Below are positions 50,641 to 59,075 of a DNA stretch of 64,000 nt, piece by piece; the stretch's first letter is position 1; every line of letters starts with the position of its first letter. The notes below the pieces were generated by a model that was given only the letters and a program-made list of their open reading frames with translations, was not told the DNA's origin and did no database searches. The stretch is from CAIWHR01 sp963724975 (GTDB lineage: Bacteria; Pseudomonadota; Gammaproteobacteria; Burkholderiales; Casimicrobiaceae): assembly GCA_963724975.1 (NCBI GenBank), contig CAVRXB010000008.1:248001-312000 (forward strand), read 5' to 3'. The position numbers and the translations under genes were made by a program.

Positions 50641-51230
50641 CGGGCGTAACCGGCTCGCTCCAGGCACTGTTTTAGCCGTTCGAGGCCACGGCGCACCCAC
50701 GATTTGACAGTTCCGAGCGGTTGCCGAAGCTGCTGCGCCAGCTCCGCGTGCGTGAGCCCTTGAAAGAACGCCATGGCAATCGCCTGCTTCTGCCGGCCTT
50801 CCAGCGTCTCGACGCAAGCGCGTACCGAATGGGCCTCCGCTCCGGCGATCAGCAGGTCGATCGTGGAGGGTCCATCGGCGGGCAGATCGATCTCTGTCTC
50901 CTCTTCGTTGTCGCGGGTCAGGGTCACCGTGTCGAGGTCGCGCCGGCGCAGCCGGTCGAGGCAGCGGTTGCGCACGATGCTCGTGAGCCAGGTCTGCGGC
51001 TGGCTTTTGGCGGTGGAATAGCCCCCCGCGTGATGCCAGACGCTGACAAACGCTTCCTGCAGTACCTCCTCGGCGGCGGCGGGCTCCCTCAAGATACGCA
51101 GCGCGACCGCGTACAGATGCGAGGACGTGTGCCGGTAGAGTTCGGCAAACGCCCGCTGGTCGGCAAGCGCGGTCCGCGCGAGCAGGTCGGCGAGCGTGGC
51201 ATTGCGGTCGAGCGTTCGGGAGGACGTCAC
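50637..51230 (-). CDS. ECF RNA polymerase sigma factor (SigK-like)
   Basis: ECF-type sigma factor with region 2 (ALADQRAFAELYRHTSSHLY, EVLQEAFVSVWHHAG) and region 4 (FFQGLTHAELAQQLRQPLGT then VKSWVRRGLERLKQ). Together with the membrane anti-sigma it forms a SigK/RskA-type pair reacting to envelope or oxidative conditions. GTG 51230 is chosen so that the gene does not overlap the adenosyltransferase; an ATG at 51317 is in frame and would add 29 residues without homology to the core. The direct targets are unknown. Confidence 0.87.
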   Translation of the reverse strand: MTSSRTLDRNATLADLLARTALADQRAFAELYRHTSSHLYAVALRILREPAAAEEVLQEAFVSVWHHAGGYSTAKSQPQTWLTSIVRNRCLDRLRRRDLDTVTLTRDNEEETEIDLPADGPSTIDLLIAGAEAHSVRACVETLEGRQKQAIAMAFFQGLTHAELAQQLRQPLGTVKSWVRRGLERLKQCLERAGYAR

Positions 51231-51261
51231 GGGCTCGGGTGAAGGTGACGAGGGTGCGTCT

Positions 51262-51820
51262 TCAGGCGCCCGATCGACGATCCTTCTGCCACAGCACGTC
51301 GCTCGCGCCAGCCGCACGATTCAATATACGTGCGATCACGAAAAGCAGATCCGAGAGGCGGTTGAGGTAGCGCCGGCTCGGTTCGCCCGACTGGGGACGT
51401 GGCGGCAAGATGGACAAGCGAGCGCTCGGCGCGGCGGCAGACGGTCCGCGCGATGTGCGCAACCGCGGCAGCGTGGGTCCCGCCCGGGAGGATGAATTCC
51501 TTGAGCGGCGAGAGTTCCGCATTGAACGTCTCGACGGCGGCTTCGAGTCGCTCGACGTGAACATCCGTAACTGCCCGGTGCCCCGGAATGGACAATTCGC
51601 CCCCAAGGTCGAAGAGATCGTGCTGGACCGCCGTCAGCAGTTCCCGAATCGCGGTCGGGACTTCCAGGGCGAGCAGGAGGCCGAGCGTCGAGTTGAGCTC
51701 GTCGACGTCGCCTATCGAAGCGATTCGTGCAGTGTCCTTGCCCACGCGCGATCCGTCGCCGAGGCCGGTGGTGCCGGCATCTCCCGTCTTGGTGACGATG
51801 CGTGACAGTCGATGGCCCAT
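51262..51820 (-). CDS. PduO-type ATP:cob(I)alamin adenosyltransferase, frameshifted near 51390
   Basis: Makes adenosylcobalamin from ATP and cob(I)alamin in the cytosol. Motifs: RIVTKTGDAGTTGLGDGSRV at the N-terminus (ATP site), DELNSTLGLLLALE, and ARTVCRRAERSLVHLA (the arginine-rich substrate site). The C-terminal helix EPSRRYLNRLSDLLFVIARI is in a different frame, so one surplus base near 51390 breaks the gene. Read across, it is a normal-length protein of about 185 residues. Frameshift could be genuine or a sequence error. Confidence 0.88.
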
Positions 51821-51954
51821 GGAGCGCGCGATTGCCGAGGCGGATTCTTGCGGTGCCGGATTGGTGGGAGGGCAGCATACGAGATGCCGCAGGGCGGGGC
51901 AAGGCGCCGCAGTATCATGGTGGTCCCATCCGTCGCTACGCTTCCTGGATTCCC

Positions 51955-53595
51955 ATGCCCCGACCCGGCCCCTACGATCGCGACCTCGAGCGCAACGCCG
52001 CGAACTACACGCCATTGACACCGCTGTCGCTGATCGCGCGAACAGCGTACACGTACCCGAATCGTCCGTCGGTCATCCACGGCGATCGCCGCTACACCTG
52101 GGCCGAAACGTATGAGCGAAGCCGCCGGCTTGCGTCGGCGCTCGTCAACGCCGGGATCGGCAAGGGCGACACGGTGGCGGTGATGGCGGCGAACACACCG
52201 GAGATGGTCGAGCTCCATTTCGGTGTGCCGATGACAGGCGCCGTGCTCAACACGCTCAACACGAGGCTCGACGCCGAGACGATCGCGTTCATGCTGCAGC
52301 ACGCCGAAGCGAAGATGCTGATCACGGACACGGAGTTCGCGGGCACCGTCGAAGCCGCACTCGCGCAGAGCGAGGCGAAGCCCATCGTCATCGATATCGT
52401 CGATTCGCAAGGTCCGGGCGGCAAGCGGCTCGGCAGGAAGGACTATGAGTCATTCATCGCTGCCGGCGATCCCGAGTTCGAGTGGCAGCATCCGGCGGAC
52501 GAGTGGGACGCGATCTCGCTCAACTACACGTCCGGCACGACGGGCAATCCAAAGGGTGTTGTCTACCATCACCGCGGCGCGTATCTCAATGCACTGTCGA
52601 ACATCATCGACTGGGGAATGCCGCGGCATGCGGTGTACCTGTGGACGCTGCCGATGTTCCACTGCAACGGCTGGTGCTTTGCGTGGACGATGGCTGCCAA
52701 CGCGGGTGTGAATGTCTGCTTGCGCCGGGTCGAGGCGAAGACCGTGCTGGACGCCATCCGCGCGCACAAGGTCACGCACTACTGCGGCGCGCCGATCGTG
52801 CACGGCATGCTGATCAATGCGCCGGACGAGCTGAAGACGGGCATCGCGCACAAGGTGAGCTGCCTCGTCGCCGCGGCGGCACCGCCGGCGGCGGTCATCG
52901 AAGGAATGGAGCGGATGGGGTTCGACATCACCCACGTCTACGGCCTCACCGAGACGTACGGGCCCGCCGCCGTCTGCGCGAAGCACGCCGAATGGGACGC
53001 GCTCGACATCGCCGCGCGCACGGAGCGTAACGGCCGCCAGGGTGTCCGGTACACGGTCGAGGAAGGCATGACCGTGATCGATCCGGAAACGATGGCGGAA
53101 GTGCCTTGGGACAGCGAGACGATGGGCGAGATCATGTTCCGCGGCAACATCACGATGAAGGGGTACCTCAAGAATCCCGCGGCAACCGAGGAAGCGTTCG
53201 CCGGCGGCTGGTTCCATTCCGGCGACCTCGCCGTGATGCAGCCCGATGGCTACGTGAAGATCAAGGATCGCTCGAAAGACGTCATCATCTCGGGCGGCGA
53301 GAATATCAGCTCGCTCGAGGTCGAGGACGTTCTTTACCGGCACCCCGCAGTGCTCGCCGCCGCCGTCGTCGCGCAACCGGATCCGAAGTGGGGCGAGACG
53401 CCATGCGCATTCGTCGAAACGAAGCCGGGTGCCACGATCAGCGAGGGCGAGCTGGTCGCCCATTGCCAGCAGTTTCTCGCTCGCTTCAAGTCCCCGAAGA
53501 AGATCGTGTTCGGCGAGTTGCCGAAGACTTCCACCGGCAAGATCCAGAAATTCCTGCTGCGCGAAAAGGCGAAATCGACGAGCGCGATCGAATGA
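51955..53595 (+). CDS. Acyl-CoA synthetase (AMP-forming), medium-chain/DmdB-like
   Basis: 546-residue ANL-superfamily ligase that activates a carboxylic acid to its acyl-CoA via acyl-AMP. Core motifs: YTSGTTGNPKGVVYHHRG (P-loop), YGLTETYGPAA, GWFHSGDLAVMQPDGYVKI, KDRSKDVIISGGENISS (hinge) and the catalytic Lys in LPKTSTGKIQKF. The preferred start MPRPGPYDRDLERNAANYTP at 51955 is that of the broad fatty/methylthiopropionate CoA ligase group; an ATG at 51802 is in frame. It overlaps the crotonase-like gene by four bases. Substrate uncertain. Confidence 0.92.
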   Translation: MPRPGPYDRDLERNAANYTPLTPLSLIARTAYTYPNRPSVIHGDRRYTWAETYERSRRLASALVNAGIGKGDTVAVMAANTPEMVELHFGVPMTGAVLNTLNTRLDAETIAFMLQHAEAKMLITDTEFAGTVEAALAQSEAKPIVIDIVDSQGPGGKRLGRKDYESFIAAGDPEFEWQHPADEWDAISLNYTSGTTGNPKGVVYHHRGAYLNALSNIIDWGMPRHAVYLWTLPMFHCNGWCFAWTMAANAGVNVCLRRVEAKTVLDAIRAHKVTHYCGAPIVHGMLINAPDELKTGIAHKVSCLVAAAAPPAAVIEGMERMGFDITHVYGLTETYGPAAVCAKHAEWDALDIAARTERNGRQGVRYTVEEGMTVIDPETMAEVPWDSETMGEIMFRGNITMKGYLKNPAATEEAFAGGWFHSGDLAVMQPDGYVKIKDRSKDVIISGGENISSLEVEDVLYRHPAVLAAAVVAQPDPKWGETPCAFVETKPGATISEGELVAHCQQFLARFKSPKKIVFGELPKTSTGKIQKFLLREKAKSTSAIE

Positions 53596-54389
53596 ACGCA
53601 CCGCGCGAAAACGCACTTGGACAGCTCGTGCTCCGTGAGGAGACGGGCGGTATTGCGACGCTCACGCTCAATCGGCCGGCGCAGTTCAACGCGATCAACG
53701 GCGCGATGCTGACGGAGCTGCAGGCGATGCTCGACCGCCTCGCGCAAGATTCCGCGGTGCGCGTCGTCGTCATCGCCGGGGCGGGTCGTGCGTTCTGCCC
53801 GGGTCACGATTTGAAGGAATTGCTTGCCCATTCGGACGCCGCCTTCGTCGGCGATCTCTTTCGCCGCTGCTGTGATGTGATGTTGTCGATCCAGCGCCTG
53901 CCGCAGCCCGTCATTGCCAAGGTGCACGGCATCGCAACGGCCGCCGGTTGCCAGCTGGTCGCCGCCTGCGATCTCGCGGTGGCGGCGGACGACGCCCGCT
54001 TCGCCACGTCGGGCATCAACTTCGGCCTGTTCTGCGCAACGCCCGGCGTGCCGGTTTCGCGCAACGTCTCGCAAAAGCGCGCATTCGAAATGCTGATAAC
54101 CGGCGATTTCATCGATGCGCCGACGGCGCTCGCGTGGGGTCTCGTCAATCGAGTCGTGCCCGCGACCGGCCTCGACGCCGAGATCGCGGCACTCGCGCAG
54201 CGCTTGATCGAAAAGCCGCGGGCGGTGCTCGCCGTCGGCAAGGCATTCTTCTACCGCCAGCTCGAGGAGAAGCTGGAGCGCGCCTATGAGGACGCGAGCG
54301 ACATGATCACGCGGAACATGCTGAGCGAGGACGCACAGGAGGGCGTAGGCGCATTCGTCGAGAAGCGAAAGCCACGCTGGGAGACGTGA
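53592..54389 (+). CDS. Enoyl-CoA hydratase/isomerase family protein, probably lacking both catalytic glutamates
   Basis: 265-residue crotonase fold protein. The oxyanion region GAGRAFCPGHDLKELLAHS and the segment GIATAAGCQLVAACDLAVAA are visible. In classical hydratases two Glu residues lie in GGGCELA and near the second loop; here the corresponding sites read AGCQLV and FCATPGVPVSRN, so neither Glu is evident. This matches the ECHDC3-like group, whose activity is unclear. Translational coupling to the acyl-CoA ligase suggests both handle the same thioester. Confidence 0.85.
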   Translation: MNAPRENALGQLVLREETGGIATLTLNRPAQFNAINGAMLTELQAMLDRLAQDSAVRVVVIAGAGRAFCPGHDLKELLAHSDAAFVGDLFRRCCDVMLSIQRLPQPVIAKVHGIATAAGCQLVAACDLAVAADDARFATSGINFGLFCATPGVPVSRNVSQKRAFEMLITGDFIDAPTALAWGLVNRVVPATGLDAEIAALAQRLIEKPRAVLAVGKAFFYRQLEEKLERAYEDASDMITRNMLSEDAQEGVGAFVEKRKPRWET

Positions 54390-54583
54390 CGGCGCGCGGC
54401 GTCATTTCGCCGCCGATGGCGCTGCGGTTCTGGTAAGCGTACGCTGCGAGGACGCCCGGCGGGTGGCCGGGGAATTGCCCCCGCGATTGATCTGCGTCAA
54501 GCGCAACCGCGGGGAATCGTGAGGCAATGCACAGTGGTTGGCGCGCGACGGCGACGAGCGCGGAAGCTCTGGAAGGGGGAAAA

Positions 54584-54916
54584 ATGGCTGACATATCGCA
54601 AATGAATTGGAGGGCGATCGACGAGGATCCCAGGTTCCAGGCACTGCATCGCAAGAAGACGATGTTCCTCTGGGGGCTGATGGTCTTTTCGATGGTTTAT
54701 TACTTCCTGTTGCCCATCGGCGCGGCGTACTTCCAGGACCTGTTCAAGATCAAGGTCTGGGGGCCGGTCAACGTCGGGATCGTGTTCGCGCTGTCCCAGT
54801 TCGTCGTTGCGTGGGGACTCGCATGGTATTACGCGCACCACGCGAATGCGGTGTTCGACGTCGAGGCGTCCGCGATTGTCCGCGATGCCGAGAAGACGAT
54901 GGGAGGCCGCAAATGA
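54584..54916 (+). CDS. DUF485 small membrane protein, acetate symporter partner
   Basis: 110 residues with two hydrophobic helices (FLWGLMVFSMVYYFLLPIG and VNVGIVFALSQFVVAWGLAW). DUF485 (YjcH) genes precede ActP acetate symporters almost always. ATG 54584 has AAGGGGGAAAA upstream. The four-base overlap with actP shows a coupled pair. Confidence 0.92.
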   Translation: MADISQMNWRAIDEDPRFQALHRKKTMFLWGLMVFSMVYYFLLPIGAAYFQDLFKIKVWGPVNVGIVFALSQFVVAWGLAWYYAHHANAVFDVEASAIVRDAEKTMGGRK

Positions 54917-56818
54917 ACACGCGCCGCTTCGCACTTCTGGCCGGGATCGCGTCGGTGTGCGCGATCGCGACGCCCGCTTTTGCGCAGGGTGCCGTCCCCG
55001 ACAAGTTCCGCTGGCTGACCTTCGTCGTGTTCGGCGCCATCATTTCGGTGACGATGTACGTCACGTACGTCGCTGCGAAACGCGTCAAGACCGCGTCCGA
55101 CTTCTATGTCGCGGGCGGCGGCGTGTCGGGGCTGCAGAACGGCTGGGCGATCGCCGGCGATTACTTGTCGGCGGCGTCGTTCCTCGGCATCGCCGGCCTG
55201 ATTTCGCTCTACGGCTACGACGGCTTTATGTACTCGGTCGGCTGGCTGGTCGCCTACATCACGGTGCTGCTCGTCATCGCCGAACCCTGCCGCAACATCG
55301 GCAAGTACACGCTGTCCGACATTCTCGCCTACCGCAACGATCCAAAGAAAGTGCGCGTGGTCGGAGCGCTGTCGACGATCACCGTGTCGACGTTCTATCT
55401 CACCGCGCAGATGGTCGGCGGCGGGGTGCTGGTGAAGACGTTGATCGGGATCGACTACGAGATCTCGGTGATCGTCGTCGGCATTCTGATGCTGGGTTAC
55501 GTGCTGTTCGGCGGGATGGTCGCGACGACCTGGGTCCAGATCATCAAGGCGATCCTCCTCGTGACCGCGTCGATCCTGCTCGTCATGTTCGTCTGGACGC
55601 CTTACGGCTTTAGCCTGCCGGGCTTCCTCACGGCAGTCGTCGGCGACGCCAAGGTGCAGGCGCAAGTCGCCTCGTTGCTGGGCGACGCGGCGAAGAACAT
55701 GACGCCGGAGCAGCTCGGCCAGCGTTTCCTCGAGCCGGGGTTGTACCTCAAGAATCCGATCGACCAGATTTCGCTCGGGATGGCGCTGGTGCTGGGAACG
55801 GCGGGCATGCCGCACATCTTGATGCGCTTTTTCACGGTGCCAACCGCCCAGGACGCGCGCAAATCGGTCATCTGGGCAATGGCGATCATCGGCGGCTTCT
55901 ACGTGCTGACGCTGTTCCTCGGCATGGGCGCGGCGATGAATGTCGGGCCGGCGAATATCCGTGCGGTCGACCCGGGCGGCAACATGGCCGGCCCGCTGCT
56001 CGCGCAGTGGGTGGGCGGCGGCGCCAGATTCGATGCTCGGCAACCTGTTCCTCGCGTTCGTGGCCGCGGTGGCTTTCGCGACGATCGTCGCGGTGGTCGC
56101 GGGCCTCGTGCTCGCAGCGGCGTCCGCAATGGCGCACGACCTGTACGTCGGCGTGATCCGCGCGGAACACGTGACGCCGCAGGAGCAGGTGAAGGCGGCG
56201 CGCGTGGCGACGGTGATCGTCGGCGCGCTGGCCATCACGATCGGCATCGCGGCGAAGGGCCAGAACGTCGCGCACCTCGTGGCGCTCGCGTTCGCGGTCG
56301 CCTCATCGGCGAACTTCCCCTGCGTGCTGCTGACGCTGTTCTGGAAGCGCTGCAACACCGGCGGCATCGTGCTCGGCATGATCGTCGGCACGCTGACGGC
56401 GATCGGGCTCGTGCTGGTGTCGCCGAACATGACCTATCCGAAGCCGATCAAGGCGGCCGCGCAAAAAGTCGTCGATGCCGCCGCGGTCAGCAAGCCGGCA
56501 CTCGAGGCCGAACTCGCGGCCGCGACGGACGATGCCGCGAAGGCGAAGGCCACGAAGTCGATCGCGGCACTCGACAAGGGCGTCGCTGCGGCGAAGGGAA
56601 ACCTCGACAAGTTCAAGGGCGACGATACGAGCCTCGTCGGTCTCGAAAAGCCGTGGTTCGAGCTGCGCAATCCGGGCCTGTATTCGATTCCGCTGGGCTT
56701 CCTCGCGGTGATCCTGGGCTCGCTCCTCTACCGCGACAAGCGGGCAGACGATATGTGGGACGAGCTCTACGTGCGGCAAAATACCGGCATTCTCGCCGCC
56801 AAAGCCGCGGCCCACTGA
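54913..56818 (+). CDS. actP: Cation/acetate symporter ActP, frameshifted near 56026
   Basis: Sodium:solute symporter family protein that imports acetate and similar short acids. It has a signal-like first segment (FALLAGIASVCAIATPAFAQ), then the SSS core DFYVAGGGVSGLQNGWAIAG, SDILAYRNDPKKVRVVG and FFTVPTAQDARKSVIWA. After LLAQWVGGG the frame breaks by one extra base; SMLGNLFLAFVAAVAFATIV in the next frame completes the protein to 56818. Helix-rich sequence and codon use are maintained on both sides. If real, the symporter is disrupted; otherwise the base near 56026 is an error. Confidence 0.9.
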
Positions 56819-56823
56819 TCGCA

Positions 56824-56850
56824 GACCCCCGCCTTCGCGCGGGGGTTTTT
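56824..56850 (+). terminator. Intrinsic terminator after actP
   Basis: CCCCCGC pairs with GCGGGGG around CTTC-rich loop and is followed by TTTTT, 8 bases after the actP stop codon. Confidence 0.85.
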
Positions 56851-56887
56851 GCTTGAAATGCCGCGCGCGTGTGCATAGGCTAGCGCG

Positions 56888-58777
56888 ATGATTCCCGCGC
56901 CTGCGGTCGCGCTCGACGCGACTCGCGAATTCCTGACGCATCATGCTCCGTTCAACCGGATGAGCGATGCCGCGCTCGCTTTCCTCGTTCCGCGTCTTGC
57001 GCGCGTGCAGTTTGCGAAGGACGGCACGATCCTGGCGACGCACGGCGGCGCGATCACGCACCTCCATATCGTCGAACGCGGTCTCGTCGGCAGCCGGCCC
57101 GACAACGTGCAATCCGCGCCGGAGCGCACGCTCGGGCCCGGCGAGCTTTTTCCGGTCGGTGCGCTGTCGGCCGGCGGCGCGACGACCAAGGTGTTCACCG
57201 CGTTGCAGGATACGACCTGCTACCTGCTGCCGCGCGACGATTTCCTCGCGCTGCGCCAGGCGTCGCCTGAATTCGAGCGTTATTGCACGCAGGCGATCAC
57301 CGAGACGTTGAAGCAGTCGCTGGAAAGCCTCTACGGTCAATACAGCCAGCGCGCTGCCGAGCAGCAAACGCTGAGCCGCCCGCTCGCAGAGCTTATCCGT
57401 CACGCGCCGGTTGCCTGTCTCGCGACGGCGCCGCTGCGCGAGGCGGCGCAAAGAATGGCGGACGCAAAGGTGCGTACGATCGTCGCGCTCGATTCCGACG
57501 ACGCGCCCGTCGGCATGTTCACACTCGTCGATCTGCTGCGTCGCGTCGTGTTGCCCGGCCGCGGGCTCGATACACCGCTCGCGGAGTTCATGACATCGCC
57601 ACCCGTGATGCTGCCGGGTTCGGCGACGGCGTCGGAAGCTATGAATCTCATGGCGGAGCGCGGCGTTCGCCAGCTCGTTGTCGTCGAAAACGGGAAGTTC
57701 CGCGGCGTCGTCAACGAGCGCGACCTCTTCGCGCTGCAACGCGTATCCATGCGCCAAGTCAACCAGGATGTCGAGGCCGCCGAATCGGTCGACCAATTGA
57801 AAAGGGCGGGAGACGACATACGGCGGCTCACCCAGAACCTGCTTGCACAAGGCGTGGGCGCCGAGCCGCTCACACGCACGATCGCCTCGCTCAACGACGC
57901 GCTGTCGCGGCGGACAATCGAGCTCGCGATTGCGCGGCACGATCTCGGCGGCATCGACTGGTGCTGGTTGGCGCTTGGCAGCGAAGGGCGGGGTGAGCAG
58001 ACGTTCGCCACCGACCAGGACAACGCGCTCGTTTTCGCCGCCGCCGCCGCGGGCGAGGCCGAACGGCTGCGCCGGCGTCTTGCCGCCTTCGCGCGCGACG
58101 TCAATGCCGATCTCGACCGTCTCGGCTTTCCGCTGTGCTCGGGCAATGTGATGGCCAGCAATCCCGAGCTCTGCCTTTCCGTCGAAGAGTGGAAGGCAAG
58201 ATTTCTTGCGTGGATCCGTGCGCCGACACCGGAAGCGCTGCTGAATGCGAACATCATCTTCGACTTCCGGCCGCTCTACGGCAACGCGACGCTCGGCCAC
58301 GCATTGCGCGATTGGCTGTTCGGTTACACGCAGGCAAATGCTGCTTTCCTGCGCCTGATGGTACAAAACGCGCTCGAAGTCGAGCCGCCGCTCGGCCTGA
58401 TTCGCACGTTCGCGGTCGACGACGATCCCGGCGTCAAAGGCACCATTGATCTGAAGACTCGCGGCGCACGCCTGTTCGTCGATTGTGCGCGAGTCTTCGC
58501 GCTGGCTCAGGGCATTGCCGAAACCGGAACCGCAGCGCGGCTGCGCCTCGCAGGCGAGAAGCTGCGCGTCGCGGGACGGCATGTGGGCGCTGCCGTTGAT
58601 GCGTTTCATTTCCTCCAGCTCTTGCGCCTGCGGCAACAGGATCAACCGGCGCCGGGCGGAAATCCCAACCGGATCGACCCCTATGGGCTGAACGAGGTCG
58701 ACCAGCGAATGCTGAAGGAGGCATTTCGACAGGCGAAACAGTTGCAGGAGCGGTTGCGGTTCTCGTATCAGTTGTAA
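56888..58777 (+). CDS. Cyclic-nucleotide-binding, double-CBS, DUF294 nucleotidyltransferase-like protein
   Basis: 629-residue cytosolic regulatory protein. A cNMP-binding-like barrel (~15-130), two CBS domains (~165-285: VRTIVALDSDDAPVGMFTLV, MAERGVRQLVVVENGKFRGV), and a DUF294 nucleotidyltransferase core (~350-480) with ALGSEGRGEQTFATDQDNAL, which has the Gly-Ser and Asp-x-Asp metal pattern; DUF294_C closes the protein. Such proteins recur beside acetate symporters and DnaQ-like exonucleases in proteobacteria and probably adjust uptake or acetyl-CoA synthetase to the energy state. It follows the actP terminator and probably has its own promoter. Confidence 0.9.
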   Translation: MIPAPAVALDATREFLTHHAPFNRMSDAALAFLVPRLARVQFAKDGTILATHGGAITHLHIVERGLVGSRPDNVQSAPERTLGPGELFPVGALSAGGATTKVFTALQDTTCYLLPRDDFLALRQASPEFERYCTQAITETLKQSLESLYGQYSQRAAEQQTLSRPLAELIRHAPVACLATAPLREAAQRMADAKVRTIVALDSDDAPVGMFTLVDLLRRVVLPGRGLDTPLAEFMTSPPVMLPGSATASEAMNLMAERGVRQLVVVENGKFRGVVNERDLFALQRVSMRQVNQDVEAAESVDQLKRAGDDIRRLTQNLLAQGVGAEPLTRTIASLNDALSRRTIELAIARHDLGGIDWCWLALGSEGRGEQTFATDQDNALVFAAAAAGEAERLRRRLAAFARDVNADLDRLGFPLCSGNVMASNPELCLSVEEWKARFLAWIRAPTPEALLNANIIFDFRPLYGNATLGHALRDWLFGYTQANAAFLRLMVQNALEVEPPLGLIRTFAVDDDPGVKGTIDLKTRGARLFVDCARVFALAQGIAETGTAARLRLAGEKLRVAGRHVGAAVDAFHFLQLLRLRQQDQPAPGGNPNRIDPYGLNEVDQRMLKEAFRQAKQLQERLRFSYQL

Positions 58778-58859
58778 CGACGAGGGCGCGAGCAACGGGA
58801 TCACGGCACGGACTTCTTGCTAAGATGAGGCGGCGCGCGAGCCGCCGGGGAGAGCGTTC

Positions 58860-59057
58860 ATGATGCGACCGGTCGTCAAGAATCAGCGTCTGGGCGGGTT
58901 GTTCCTGCTCGGCGTGCTGCTGTTCAACTACCCTTTGCTGGCGCTCTTCAGCCGTGCTACGGAGGTGTTCGGCATCCCTTTGCTCTACGTGTACATCTTC
59001 GGCGCGTGGGCGCTCTTCATAGGGCTCCTCGCGCGGGTGGTCGAACGCAGTCGATAG
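58860..59057 (+). CDS. Small two-helix membrane protein
   Basis: 65 residues: LGGLFLLGVLLFNYPLLALF and PLLYVYIFGAWALFIGLLAR are two hydrophobic helices. It precedes the symporter-kinase gene by 18 bases and is probably its small partner, comparable with the DUF-type peptides before sodium:solute symporters. A GGCGGC/GCCGCC hairpin (58829-58846) lies in its leader. Confidence 0.8.
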   Translation: MMRPVVKNQRLGGLFLLGVLLFNYPLLALFSRATEVFGIPLLYVYIFGAWALFIGLLARVVERSR

Positions 59058-59075
59058 CCGGCGCCAAGCATCACC

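Noticed and set aside
51231..51317. N-terminal extension of the ECF sigma factor to ATG 51317
   Set aside because: It overlaps the end of the adenosyltransferase gene and adds low-complexity residues outside sigma region 2; GTG 51230 is preferred, though not proven.
56303..58804. 833-residue minus-strand open frame
   Set aside because: Antisense to the actP end and the cNMP/CBS/DUF294 gene. The composition is Arg-rich with no motif.
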